Source: Mycolicibacterium komanii (lineage in GTDB: Bacteria; Actinomycetota; Actinomycetes; Mycobacteriales; Mycobacteriaceae). From it: DNA of 64,000 nt. The DNA is taken from contig NZ_CVTA01000011.1 in NCBI RefSeq assembly GCF_001050035.1, positions 248,001 to 312,000 of the forward strand, read 5' to 3'. This document shows positions 42,089 to 50,543 of the stretch, in pieces. The notes beneath the pieces are model-generated. The model did no database searches, was not told the DNA's origin, and saw only the letters and a program-made list of their open reading frames with translations. The translations under genes and the position numbers were made by a program. Every line of letters starts with the position of its first letter. Within the stretch, counting starts at the first letter, position 1.

Positions 42089-43630
42089 TCAGCCGATCCG
42101 CCGCCCGACACCTGCCCAGTACGGTTCGCGCAGCGCCCGCTTGAGGATCTTGCCACTCGGGGTGCGGGGCAGGTCGTCGGCGAACGACACCGATTTCGGC
42201 AGCTTGAACCCGGCCAGCCGGTCGCGCGCATAGGCGATGAGTTCCGCCTCGCCGGGGGAGGCGCCCGCGGCGGGGACGACGATCGCCTTGACCGCCTCGC
42301 CCCACGCCGGGTCCGGTACGCCGATGACCGCGACGTCGGCGACGTCCGGATGCGTCATCAGCACGTTCTCGATCTCGGTCGGATACACGTTCTCGCCGCC
42401 GGACACGATCATGTCCTTGATGCGGTCGTGCAGGTACACATAGCCCTCGCGGTCGACGTAGCCGGCATCGCCGGTCTTGAGCCAACCGTCCGCGGTGATC
42501 GTGGCGGCCGTCGCGGCGGGGTTGTTCCAGTAGCCGCGCATGTTCTGGCGCGAGCGGGTCCACAGTTCGCCAACCGTGCCCGTCGGCACATCGCGTCCGG
42601 TGTCGTCGACGATGCGCACCTGGACCCAGGGAAACGGCTTGCCGCAGGAACGCAGCAGCTCCGGGTCGTGGCGGTCGAGTTGGGTGATGGAGCCGGTGGT
42701 TTCGGTCTGCCCGTAAACCTGCAGCAGATCACAGTCGAACCGCTCCAGCGCCCGGACCAGGACGTCGTCGGTGATCGGCGATGCACCGTAGACGATCGCG
42801 CGCAGCGCGGAGAAGTCCGTCGTCTCGACACCGGGGGTGTCCAGCAGGCGCTGGATCACCACCGGCACCAGCAGCATGTTGGTAATGCCGTGCCGCGCAA
42901 CGGCATCGAGTACCGCGGCGGGGTCCACGTCGCGCAGCACGACCGTGCGCGCACCTTCACACAACCCCACAAAAGCCCAACCCGAGCCCGCCATGTGGAA
43001 CATCGGCATCACGGCCAGGCTCACGCTGTCGGCGTCGAAGCGCCATTTGCCGACGATCCCGGTCGCCTTGCAGAAGTAGTTGTCGTTGGTCAGCATGACG
43101 CCCTTGGGCGACCCGGTGGTACCCGAGGTGTACATCAGGAAGGCAAGGTCGTCGGGTTGCGTTGTGACACACGGGTCTTCGGCCGGGTAGTTCGCCGTCA
43201 ACTCGTCGAACGCAGGCCAGCGTGGGTGCGCACCCACGGCGACCAGGGTGGCGGTCAATTGATCCTCGATGGCTTCGACGTGACTGAAGAACTCGGCGCC
43301 GACGATCACCACCAGTGCGCCGGCGTCGTCGATGATGTGCAGCATCTCCGGTGGTGCCAGCCGCCAGTTGACGGGAACCACGACCGCGCCGAGTTTCGAG
43401 AGCGCACAGGCGACTTCGAAGAACTCGATGCCGTTCTTCTCGATGAACGCGACCCGGTCGCCGAACCCGACCCCGGCGGCGCGCAACGCCTGGGCGACCC
43501 GGTTGGATCGGGCGTCGAGTTCGGCGAACGTCGCGGTGCGCTCGCCGGCGATCAACGCGACCGCATCCGGACGCTCGGCGCCGAAGACGCGTGCGATGTC
43601 GGCGACGGTCGCGATGTCGGGATGCGGCAT
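42089..43630 (-). CDS. Acyl-CoA synthetase (FadD-type ANL ligase)
   Basis: A 513-residue adenylate-forming ligase. ATP loop FLMYTSGTTGSPKGVMLT near residue 168, YGQTETTGSITQL near 310, hinge YLHDRIKDMIVSGGENVYPTEIE near 400, and catalytic Lys in RTPSGKILKRALREPYW near the end. Fatty or aromatic acids are possible substrates. It has no counterpart between Rv0546c and Rv0547c in M. tuberculosis as I recall, so it is an insertion. Its ATG lies one base after the SDR stop, so the two are co-transcribed. Confidence 0.92.
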   Translation of the reverse strand: MPHPDIATVADIARVFGAERPDAVALIAGERTATFAELDARSNRVAQALRAAGVGFGDRVAFIEKNGIEFFEVACALSKLGAVVVPVNWRLAPPEMLHIIDDAGALVVIVGAEFFSHVEAIEDQLTATLVAVGAHPRWPAFDELTANYPAEDPCVTTQPDDLAFLMYTSGTTGSPKGVMLTNDNYFCKATGIVGKWRFDADSVSLAVMPMFHMAGSGWAFVGLCEGARTVVLRDVDPAAVLDAVARHGITNMLLVPVVIQRLLDTPGVETTDFSALRAIVYGASPITDDVLVRALERFDCDLLQVYGQTETTGSITQLDRHDPELLRSCGKPFPWVQVRIVDDTGRDVPTGTVGELWTRSRQNMRGYWNNPAATAATITADGWLKTGDAGYVDREGYVYLHDRIKDMIVSGGENVYPTEIENVLMTHPDVADVAVIGVPDPAWGEAVKAIVVPAAGASPGEAELIAYARDRLAGFKLPKSVSFADDLPRTPSGKILKRALREPYWAGVGRRIG

Positions 43631-43631
43631 C

Positions 43632-44516
43632 TTATTTGTTCGGTTGTACGCGTTGACGTTTCATCACAGCGTCAACCATCGCGGGTGCGAAGCTGTTGAG
43701 CACCTGGGCGCTGACGGCCATTCGCGGAGCGATCCGCACGGGCCGCGTCTTGGCGGCAGTGACCATCCAGTCGGCGGCCTCGTCGGCCGTCAGCCCCGGC
43801 AGGCCGTCGTAGGCGCGGGTGGGCGCGATCATCGGTGTGCGCACCAGCGGATAGAACAGCGTCGTCGAGTGCACTCCGTCGGAGCTCCACTCGGTTTCGA
43901 TGACTCGGCTCACCGCGGTCAGCGCCGCCTTCGACGCGTTGTACACCGAGAACAACGGCGACGACTCGCTGAGCACACCCCAGGTGGACACGTTGATGAT
44001 GTGGCCGTCGCGCCGCGCGCGCATGCCCGGCGCCAGGCCGCGGATCAGCCGCAGCGGCCCGTAATAGTTGAGCGCCATGGTGCGTTCGACGTCGTGCCAG
44101 CGATCCAGCGATTCGGCCAGGGGTCTGCGGATCGACTTGCCGGCGTTGTTGATCAGGATGTCGACGCCCCCGAGTTCTTCAGTGACCCGTTCGGCGAGGC
44201 CGTCGACCGCGTCGAGGTCCGACAGGTCGCACGCGTGCGCCCAGGCGTCTCCGCCGCTCTCGGTGATCCGGTCGACCAGCGCGTCGAGCAGTTCCTGCCG
44301 GCGTGCTGCCACCACGACGGTTGCCCCGCGGCGGGCGAACTTCTCCGCGGCCGCCTCGCCGATGCCCGACGACGCGCCGGTGAGCAGGATCCGCTTACCG
44401 CGCAGGTCGACGACGTCGCGGCCGGGTTGGTACTGCAGCAACTCGGGCACGACCGGGGGACGCATGGTGGTCAGGACGAGTTGGTCGGCCAACCGCCGCA
44501 ACGGGTTCTTGCTCAC
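43632..44516 (-). CDS. Short-chain dehydrogenase/reductase (Rv0547c-like)
   Basis: A 294-residue SDR: an N-terminal 30-residue extension, cofactor motif LLTGASSGIGEAAAEKFARRG, NNAGKSI, catalytic Ser in INVSTWGVLSESS and YNASK near residue 193. AARRQ after strand two favours NADPH. GTG 44516 gives the same length as Rv0547c and has a TAGACT -10 7 bases upstream. The substrate is probably a lipophilic ketone or alcohol, unproven. Confidence 0.91.
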   Translation of the reverse strand: MSKNPLRRLADQLVLTTMRPPVVPELLQYQPGRDVVDLRGKRILLTGASSGIGEAAAEKFARRGATVVVAARRQELLDALVDRITESGGDAWAHACDLSDLDAVDGLAERVTEELGGVDILINNAGKSIRRPLAESLDRWHDVERTMALNYYGPLRLIRGLAPGMRARRDGHIINVSTWGVLSESSPLFSVYNASKAALTAVSRVIETEWSSDGVHSTTLFYPLVRTPMIAPTRAYDGLPGLTADEAADWMVTAAKTRPVRIAPRMAVSAQVLNSFAPAMVDAVMKRQRVQPNK

Positions 44517-44523
44517 GACCCGG

Positions 44524-44529
44524 AGTCTA
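44524..44529 (-). promoter_or_regulatory. Putative -10 element, leaderless SDR gene
   Basis: TAGACT on the minus strand ends 7 bases before the GTG at 44516. Its -35 region falls within the palindrome at 44532-44590. Confidence 0.5.
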
Positions 44530-44531
44530 GG

Positions 44532-44590
44532 CGAGCGATTTGTGCACAAATACGCGCGCTCACCGCTCCCAATCGTGCACAAATCGCTCG
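44532..44590. repeat. Long perfect inverted repeat upstream of the SDR gene
   Basis: 16-base arms CGAGCGATTTGTGCAC (44532-44547) and their exact complement (44575-44590) enclose 27 bases. Each arm itself contains GTGCAC. It lies in the 89-base gap between menB's stop and the SDR start and spans the predicted SDR promoter. The core GATTTGTGCAC resembles GATTTCGGTGCAC of the two palindromes at 22625 and 27563. Confidence 0.85.
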
Positions 44591-44605
44591 GTCTCGGCCG
44601 CCGTT

Positions 44606-45517
44606 CTAGAAGTAGCGCGGGAAAGAGCTCCAGTCCGGGTCGCGCTTCTCTAGAAAGGCGTCGCGGCCCTCGACCGCTTCGTCGGTCATGTACGCCAACC
44701 GGGTCGCCTCCCCGGCGAACAACTGCTGGCCCACCAGGCCGTCGTCGCTGAGGTTGAACGCGTACTTGAGCATCCGGATCGCCTGCGGCGACTTGCCGTT
44801 GATCTCCGACGCCCACTGCAGCGCGACGGTCTCCAGTTCGGCGTGGTCGACGACCGCGTTGACCGCACCCATCGCGTGCATCTGCTCGGCGGTGTAGGGC
44901 CTGCCGAGGAAGAAGATCTCGCGGGCGAACTTCTGGCCGACCTGCTTGGCCAGATACGCGCTGCCGTAACCGCCGTCGAAGCTGCCGACGTCGGCGTCGG
45001 TCTGCTTGAACCGGGCGTGCTCGCGGCTGGCCAGCGTCAGATCGCACACGGCGTGCAGGCTGTGCCCGCCGCCGGCAGCCCACCCGTTGACCAGGCAGAT
45101 CACGGGTTTGGGCATGAACCGGATCAGCCGTTGCACCTCGAGGATGTGCAGGCGTCCGGCGCGGGCGGGGTCGACGGTCTCGGCGGTCTCGCCTGACGCA
45201 TACTGGTAGCCGCTGCGCCCGCGGATCCGCTGGTCGCCACCGGAGCAGAACGCCCATCCACCGTCCTTCGGCGACGGCCCGTTACCGGTCAGCAGCACGA
45301 CACCGACATCGGACGACATCCTGGCGTGGTCGAGCACCCGGTACAGCTCGTCGACGGTGTGCGGACGAAATGCGTTGCGCACCTCCGGCCGATCGAACGC
45401 CACCCGCACCGTCGGCTGCGGCACGCCGTCGACGACGTGGCGGTGGTAGGTGATGTCGGTCAGGTCGAAGCCGCCGATGGACTGCCACTGCGACGGGTCA
45501 AAGGGGTTGTCACTCAC
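44606..45517 (-). CDS. menB: 1,4-dihydroxy-2-naphthoyl-CoA synthase
   Basis: A 303-residue crotonase-fold enzyme, equivalent to Rv0548c, that closes the naphthoate ring from o-succinylbenzoyl-CoA. Oxyanion-hole segments are GWAFCSGGDQRIRGRSGYQYA near residue 85 and CLVNGWAAGGGHSLHAVCDL near residue 140; catalytic Asp in TDADVGSFDGGYGSAYLA; C-terminal PDWSSFPRYF typical of MenB. GTG 45517 overlaps the upstream TGA. Confidence 0.97.
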   Translation of the reverse strand: MSDNPFDPSQWQSIGGFDLTDITYHRHVVDGVPQPTVRVAFDRPEVRNAFRPHTVDELYRVLDHARMSSDVGVVLLTGNGPSPKDGGWAFCSGGDQRIRGRSGYQYASGETAETVDPARAGRLHILEVQRLIRFMPKPVICLVNGWAAGGGHSLHAVCDLTLASREHARFKQTDADVGSFDGGYGSAYLAKQVGQKFAREIFFLGRPYTAEQMHAMGAVNAVVDHAELETVALQWASEINGKSPQAIRMLKYAFNLSDDGLVGQQLFAGEATRLAYMTDEAVEGRDAFLEKRDPDWSSFPRYF

Positions 45518-45963
45518 GGGGATACCTTATCGATGCGGAAAACGGGGCACCGTCCCGCGAGTGCCTCGAACTCGTCGGGGTTGGGTCCGGTGACCAGTCC
45601 GGCGTTCTTGATGAAGTCGACGCCCGTGGGCACCTTGGTCGGGAACTGCCGCAGCAACGGCCGCGCCTCCTCGGCGGGCATCTCGGCCATCCTCACCCGT
45701 TCGCTGCGGCGGCCGATGTGCAGCGTGGCCTCGCCGGCGGCCCGCACGTTGGCGGCCCAATCGGAGCCGGGAACCCCGCCGACCACGTAGCGCTGCCCGT
45801 CGACGTCCATCGGCGTCACCGGGGTCTTGCGCGGTTTACCGGTCTTGCGGCCGGGCACCTCGAGCACGACGGGGCCCTTCTCGCCGAGGACACCGAGCCT
45901 CTGCAGACCGATCATCACCTTGTTGACGTACTTCAGCCACCACGGCAGACGAATGTCGGACAT
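45514..45963 (-). CDS. Nitroreductase/deazaflavin-dependent split-barrel family protein
   Basis: A 149-residue DUF385-family protein: VVLEVPGRKTGKPRKTPVTPMDVDG near residue 35 and VPGSDWAANVRAAGEATLHIG near residue 65 are the F420-family motifs. Its stop overlaps the menB GTG (GTGA), so the two are translated together; a link to quinone redox is attractive because DDN relatives reduce menaquinone, but that is inference. A TAGCGT hexamer 7 bases before the ATG (45971-45976 complement) indicates a leaderless transcript. Confidence 0.83.
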   Translation of the reverse strand: MSDIRLPWWLKYVNKVMIGLQRLGVLGEKGPVVLEVPGRKTGKPRKTPVTPMDVDGQRYVVGGVPGSDWAANVRAAGEATLHIGRRSERVRMAEMPAEEARPLLRQFPTKVPTGVDFIKNAGLVTGPNPDEFEALAGRCPVFRIDKVSP

Positions 45964-45970
45964 GCTCGAA

Positions 45971-45976
45971 ACGCTA
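45971..45976 (-). promoter_or_regulatory. Putative -10 element of the split-barrel/menB operon
   Basis: TAGCGT on the minus strand, 7 bases from the ATG at 45963. Confidence 0.4.
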
Positions 45977-46015
45977 CGTGATCGCCTCGACGCGGAACAC
46001 CGGCAACCGCGCGGC

Positions 46016-46702
46016 TCAGACCGTGACGCCGAACTCCGACAGCGCGGTGCGCAGGCCGTCGGGCCGCTCGGTCGTCGGAAGCGGATCGACCAGCGCGAAG
46101 CCGCAGCCCACCGCGCGGGCACCGCCGTCGGCCTCGTCGCTGTCGCCGATCATCAGCGCGGACTCGGCGGCGACATCCAGGCGGTTCAAGGCGGTCTCGA
46201 AGATCGCCGGGTCGGGTTTGACCGCACCGACTTCGAACGAGAGCACGAATTCGTCGACGAACTCGGCGGCACCGATCGACGTGAACGCCGGCCGCACGTC
46301 GAACGCGATGTTGGAGACCACCGCGGTCCTGATGTTTCGCCGGTGCAGGCCCCGCAGCACGTCGGCGGTGTCCGGATACGGCGTCCAGTTCAGCGGGTCG
46401 ATCAGCAGCCCGTACAGCGACTCGGCGTGCTCGTCGGCCAGCCCGGACTCGCGCAGCACGTGCAGATACGCCTCGCGGTGCAGGTGTGGTGCGAGATCGC
46501 GGTTCACCCAGACGTGGTGGGCTTCCGGTGTCATCTCGACGTGGTGGCCTGTCGGCGCGGTCATCCGGCGCATCAACTCCGCCTGGACGTGGCCGTCGAC
46601 CTCACGGTCGTCGACCTCCATCCCGTGAAACCAGCTCTCGTCCTCCTCGAGCCGGAACAGCGTTCCCGAATAGTCGAACAGGACCGCCTTGATCTCGCCC
46701 AT
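46016..46702 (-). CDS. HAD-superfamily hydrolase
   Basis: A 228-residue HAD protein. Motif I reads VLFDYSGTLF, so the usual second Asp (DxDxT) is Ser; motif II is AVVSNIAFD, motif III Lys in VGAVKPDPAIFETAL and motif IV IGDSDEADGGAR. The altered motif I argues against a typical phosphatase acid/base mechanism; haloacid-dehalogenase-type enzymes also lack that Asp. ATG 46702 is chosen with a TAGGAT -10 7 bases upstream, which overlaps the stop codon of the sigma-factor gene. Confidence 0.88.
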   Translation of the reverse strand: MGEIKAVLFDYSGTLFRLEEDESWFHGMEVDDREVDGHVQAELMRRMTAPTGHHVEMTPEAHHVWVNRDLAPHLHREAYLHVLRESGLADEHAESLYGLLIDPLNWTPYPDTADVLRGLHRRNIRTAVVSNIAFDVRPAFTSIGAAEFVDEFVLSFEVGAVKPDPAIFETALNRLDVAAESALMIGDSDEADGGARAVGCGFALVDPLPTTERPDGLRTALSEFGVTV

Positions 46703-46709
46703 TGTGTCG

Positions 46710-46715
46710 ATCCTA
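46710..46715 (-). promoter_or_regulatory. Putative -10 element, leaderless HAD gene
   Basis: TAGGAT on the minus strand, 7 bases before ATG 46702; its TAG is also the stop of the upstream sigma factor. Confidence 0.45.
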
Positions 46716-47954
46716 CCGAGGAATCTGACTTGCCTTGTCGTGCAGCACGTCTCGTTCGCGCTCGTTGTCGGTGAGGGCGGCGGCCCGCTCGAACTCCGTC
46801 GCGGCCTCCGCGCCCCGGCCCAGGCGGGCCAGCAGTTCGCCGCGCACACTGGGCAGCAGATACGAGTCGTCCAGACCCGTCAGCGAGTCGACGATCTCCA
46901 ACCCGGCGGCCGGGCCGCTGGCCATCGCCACCGCCACGGCCCGGTTGAGCGCAACCACCGGCGACGGCGCCGCTTGAATCAATCCGTCGTACAGCGCGAC
47001 GATGCGGTGCCAGTCGGTATCGGCGGCGGTCGGCGCGGTGGCGTGGCATTCCGCGATCGCGGCCTGCAGTGCGTACGGTCCCCAACCGGTACCCTTGCGC
47101 TGCACCACATTTGCCGCACGCTCGAGTGCGGCCACGCCACGCTGGATCTGCGCGCGGTCCCACTTGGTGCGATTCTGATCCTCCAGCAGGATGGGCCTGC
47201 CGTCGCCATCGGTGCGCGCCGCGAAGCGCGACGACTGCAACTCCATCAGCGAAACCAGGCCGTGCACTTCCGGTTCATCGGGAACCAGCGCGGCGAGCAC
47301 CCGACCGAGGCGCAGCGCCTCGGCGCACAGCTCGTCGCGGATCCAGCGCTGCCCGAACGACGCGGAATATCCCTCGTTGTAGATCAGGTAGATCACGCTC
47401 AGCACCGCCGAGAGCCGCTTCGGGAACTCCGAGCGGACCGGCACCTCGAAAGGCACGTTCGCGGCCGAGAGCGTCTTCTTGGCGCGGGTGATTCGGGCGG
47501 CGACTGTCGGAGTGGACGTCAGGAAGGCGCGGGCGATCTCCTCGGTGGTGAGGCCGCCGACCACCCGCAATGTCAGCGCGATCCGGCCTTCCCGCGAGAG
47601 GACCGGATGCGCCGAGATGAAGATCAGCCGGAGCACGTCGTCGTCGATGCGATCGGGGTTCCACGGCTCGTCGACGTGGGTCTCGAGTTCGCGAGCCATC
47701 GCGGCGTATTTGCTGTCGAGGTTCTCTTGTCGCCGCCACAGGTCGATGGCCTTGCGTTTGGCGACGGTGGTCAACCATGCGCCGGGGTTGCGCGGAACAC
47801 CCGACGAGGGCCACTGCTCGAGCGCGTCGACGAGCGCGTCGGCGGCCAGGTCCTCGGCGAGCCCGACGTCGCCGACCGAACGCGTCAGTGTCGCGACGAT
47901 TTTCGCCGCTTCCATGCGCCACACCGCGTCGACGGTGGCCTGCACGTCGCTCAC
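46713..47954 (-). CDS. ECF sigma factor of the ECF42 type with C-terminal TPR-like extension
   Basis: A 413-residue RNA polymerase sigma factor. Region 2 lies near residues 10-75 (DLAADALVDALEQWP, NPGAWLTTVAKRKAIDLWRR) and region 4 near 120-165 (RIALTLRVVGGLTTEEIARAFLTSTPTVAARITRAK). The long extension (VIYLIYNEGYSASFG, LQAAIAECHA, RIVALYDGLIQ, VALNRAVAVAMASGPAAGLEIVD) is the ECF42 hallmark and replaces an anti-sigma factor as controller. ECF42 genes usually neighbour YCII/DGPF-domain genes; here one is 2.8 kb away at 50800. Confidence 0.92.
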   Translation of the reverse strand: MSDVQATVDAVWRMEAAKIVATLTRSVGDVGLAEDLAADALVDALEQWPSSGVPRNPGAWLTTVAKRKAIDLWRRQENLDSKYAAMARELETHVDEPWNPDRIDDDVLRLIFISAHPVLSREGRIALTLRVVGGLTTEEIARAFLTSTPTVAARITRAKKTLSAANVPFEVPVRSEFPKRLSAVLSVIYLIYNEGYSASFGQRWIRDELCAEALRLGRVLAALVPDEPEVHGLVSLMELQSSRFAARTDGDGRPILLEDQNRTKWDRAQIQRGVAALERAANVVQRKGTGWGPYALQAAIAECHATAPTAADTDWHRIVALYDGLIQAAPSPVVALNRAVAVAMASGPAAGLEIVDSLTGLDDSYLLPSVRGELLARLGRGAEAATEFERAAALTDNERERDVLHDKASQIPR

Positions 47955-48044
47955 GCCTTCATTGTGCAGAGCCGACGCAAACAGGTGTTTTCCTGCGGCG
48001 TGTCGCGCTGCATTCGGTGAGGTCGCGACGGAAAGTTAGGAGAT

Positions 48045-48254
48045 ATGACCCACAGGTTGGTCACCGCGTATTGGGAAGGTCGCAAGGCGTTCCCGCACAC
48101 GCTCGTCAACCCGTACGCGGGGTTGGGGGACCGGGCGATCGCGAGGATGTGGCGGTTGGGCTGGCAGCGCGCCGCCGACGAACAGGAGGGCATCCCGAGC
48201 GAAGAGGAGCGGCTCGCTCGCTTCGCCGCGGAGATCGATGCCCTCCTGGACTAG
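48045..48254 (+). CDS. Small hypothetical protein upstream of the kinase
   Basis: A 69-residue protein (LVTAYWEGRKAFPHTLVNPYAG then a helical acidic tail ERLARFAAEIDALLD). An AGGAG site lies 3-7 bases upstream of the ATG, unusual in this leaderless-rich window, and supports translation. It overlaps the kinase gene by 17 bases. Function unknown; probably a conserved mycobacterial hypothetical. Confidence 0.65.
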   Translation: MTHRLVTAYWEGRKAFPHTLVNPYAGLGDRAIARMWRLGWQRAADEQEGIPSEEERLARFAAEIDALLD

Positions 48255-48840
48255 TCGCCTCGACGCGCTACGGCGCCGTCACCCTCGCGCGGTACTCGGT
48301 GTCACCGGTCCGCCCGGTGCGGGCAAGTCGACACTGGCCGAAGCGATCGCGTCCGCGGTCGACGGCGCGGTGTCCGTGCCGATGGACGGCTTCCACCTCG
48401 CCGACGTCGAACTGGACCGGCTCGGCCGCCTCGACCGCAAGGGCGCCATCGAAACATTCGACGCCCACGGGTATCTCGCTCTGCTGCAACGCATCAGGGC
48501 CCAGCGCGACGAGATCGTCTACGCGCCGGCGTTCCACCGCGATCTCGAGCAGCCCGTCGCGGGCAGTATCCCCGTTCTGCCCGAGCACCGGCTGATCGTG
48601 ACGGAGGGCAACTACCTTCTCGACGACGACGACCCGTGGCCGACGGTGCGTGCGCTGCTCGACGAGGTCTGGTTCGTCGACGCCCCGACCGACGAGCGGC
48701 GGCGTCGCCTCGTCGCGCGTCACATCGCTTTCGGCAAGTCACCGGATCAGGCGCAGGCATGGGTGCACGCCGTCGACGACCTCAACGCCGCGCGCATCGA
48801 ACGCGCGAAACCGCGAGCGGATTGGGTGCTCACGCAATGA
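48238..48840 (+). CDS. Nucleoside/pantothenate kinase-like P-loop protein
   Basis: A 200-residue kinase of the uridine kinase/CoaA-like P-loop group. Walker A LGVTGPPGAGKSTLAEAIA near residue 20; substrate-site stretch VPMDGFHLADVELDRLGRLDRKGAIETFDAHGY resembles pantothenate kinase and fructose/nucleoside kinases; IVTEGNYLLDDDDPW and lid RRRLVARHIAFGKSPDQA follow. The acceptor is unresolved. It converges with fadD8, 9 bases apart. Confidence 0.87.
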   Translation: MPSWTSRLDALRRRHPRAVLGVTGPPGAGKSTLAEAIASAVDGAVSVPMDGFHLADVELDRLGRLDRKGAIETFDAHGYLALLQRIRAQRDEIVYAPAFHRDLEQPVAGSIPVLPEHRLIVTEGNYLLDDDDPWPTVRALLDEVWFVDAPTDERRRRLVARHIAFGKSPDQAQAWVHAVDDLNAARIERAKPRADWVLTQ

Positions 48841-48849
48841 GAAAGAGCG

Positions 48850-50451
48850 TCAGCCGACCGCGCGCTCCGAACCCGCCCAGAACTGCGCGCGTACGGCCTT
48901 CTTGTCCGGCTTGCCCAGCGCGGTCACAGGCACCGAGTCGACGACGATCACCTGCTTCGGCGACTGCACCGAACCCTTGCGTTCCTTGACCGCGGACTGG
49001 ATCTCGGTGGTCATCCGCGCGACGGCGTCCTCGGAGTGGTCGGCGTCGGGGCGAAGCACGACCACCGCCGTCACCGCCTCACCCCACTTCTCGTCGGGGG
49101 TGCCGATCACGCACACCTGGGCGACCGAAGGATGTTCGGCGACAACGTCTTCCACCTCACGCGGGAACACGTTGAAGCCGCCGGTGACGATCATGTCCTT
49201 GGTCCGGTCGACGATGTAGTAGAACCCGTCCTCGTCCTCGCGGGCCAGGTCGCCGGTGTGCATCCAGCCGTTGCGGAACGTCTCGGCCGTCGCCTCGGGC
49301 TTGTTCCAGTAGCCACCGGACACCAGCGGACCGGACACGCAGATCTCGCCGACCTCGCCCTGCGGAACCGGTTTGTCGTCGGCGTCGAGCAGCGCGACCC
49401 GCGCGAACACGGTCGGCCGTCCACATGAGGTCAACCGCTTCTCGTCGTGATCCTTCTTCGCCAGGTAGGTGATCACCATCGGCGCCTCGGACTGGCCGTA
49501 GTACTGCGCGAAGATCGGTCCGAACCGGTCGATCGCCTCGCGCAGCCGCACCGGGTTCATCGCCGAGGCGCCGTAGTACACGGTCTCCAGCGACGACAGG
49601 TCGCGGGTGTGCGAGTCGGGATGGTCCATCAGCGCGTAGATCATCGACGGCACCAGCATGGTCGCGGTGATCTTCTGCTCCTCGATCACCCGCAGCACCT
49701 CGGCGGGATCGAACTTGGTCAGCACGACCAGCTCGCCGCCCTTGATGATCGTCGGCACGAAGAACGCCGCGCCCGCGTGCGACAGCGGGGTGCACATCAG
49801 GAATTTGGGGTTCTCCGGCCACTCCCACTCGGCCAACTGGATCGTCGTCATCGTCGTGATCGACTGCACGGTGCCGATCACGCCCTTGGGCTTACCGGTG
49901 GTGCCACCGGTGTAGGCCATGCCGCCGATGTGGTCGGGTGGCAGGTCGGCCGCCACCAGCGGCTGCGGCGAGTACTTCGCGGCCTCGGCGGTCAGGTCGA
50001 CGGCGACGCCCTCCAGCTCGGCGGGCACCGGCCCGATGGTGAGGATCTGCTTGAGCCCGGGCACCTTGTCCAGCAGGCCCCGCGCGCGCTCGACGAACAT
50101 CGGGTTCGGGTCGATGATCAGCGACGTGACCCCGGCGTCGTTCAACACGTACGCGTGGTCGTCCAGCGAGCCGAGAGGGTGTAGTGCGGTGCGGCGGTAG
50201 CCCTGGGTCTGCCCGGCGCCGATGATCATCAGCACCTCCGGCCGGTTCAGCGACAGCAGACCGGTGGCCGTCCCCGAGCCGGCGCCCAGCGCCTCGAACG
50301 CCTGAATGTACTGGCTGATGCGCTCGGCGAGCTGCCCGCCGGTGAGCGTGGTGTCCCCGAGGAACAGCACCGGCTTGTCCTTGTTCCGCTTCAGTGCCCC
50401 GACGGTGAGGTGGCCGGAATGGATGGGATGGCGCAGGAGGGCATCACTCAT
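48850..50451 (-). CDS. fadD8: Fatty-acid-CoA ligase (FadD8-like)
   Basis: A 533-residue ANL ligase in the position of Rv0551c. ATP loop GGMAYTGGTTGKPKGVIG near residue 180 (first Gly where Ser is usual), YYGQSEAPMVITYLAKKD near 320, YYIVDRTKDMIVTGGFNVFPREVEDV near 420 and catalytic Lys in TALGKPDKKAVRAQFW at the end. Acyl substrate unknown. ATG 50451 is preferred over ATG 50487 because TAGTCT lies 7 bases upstream. Confidence 0.9.
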   Translation of the reverse strand: MSDALLRHPIHSGHLTVGALKRNKDKPVLFLGDTTLTGGQLAERISQYIQAFEALGAGSGTATGLLSLNRPEVLMIIGAGQTQGYRRTALHPLGSLDDHAYVLNDAGVTSLIIDPNPMFVERARGLLDKVPGLKQILTIGPVPAELEGVAVDLTAEAAKYSPQPLVAADLPPDHIGGMAYTGGTTGKPKGVIGTVQSITTMTTIQLAEWEWPENPKFLMCTPLSHAGAAFFVPTIIKGGELVVLTKFDPAEVLRVIEEQKITATMLVPSMIYALMDHPDSHTRDLSSLETVYYGASAMNPVRLREAIDRFGPIFAQYYGQSEAPMVITYLAKKDHDEKRLTSCGRPTVFARVALLDADDKPVPQGEVGEICVSGPLVSGGYWNKPEATAETFRNGWMHTGDLAREDEDGFYYIVDRTKDMIVTGGFNVFPREVEDVVAEHPSVAQVCVIGTPDEKWGEAVTAVVVLRPDADHSEDAVARMTTEIQSAVKERKGSVQSPKQVIVVDSVPVTALGKPDKKAVRAQFWAGSERAVG

Positions 50452-50458
50452 GCCGATC

Positions 50459-50464
50459 AGACTA
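50459..50464 (-). promoter_or_regulatory. Putative -10 element, leaderless fadD8
   Basis: TAGTCT on the minus strand ends 7 bases before ATG 50451. Confidence 0.45.
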
Positions 50465-50530
50465 GAACGTGTTCCAATTCCAGTCACGAAGTCCCCGTAA
50501 CTGACACCTCGTGCGGCAGGCGCGGAAGCG

Positions 50531-50536
50531 TAGATT
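50531..50536 (+). promoter_or_regulatory. Putative -10 element, leaderless DUF3253 gene
   Basis: TAGATT ends 7 bases before the GTG at 50544. Confidence 0.45.
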
Positions 50537-50543
50537 CGGCCGA

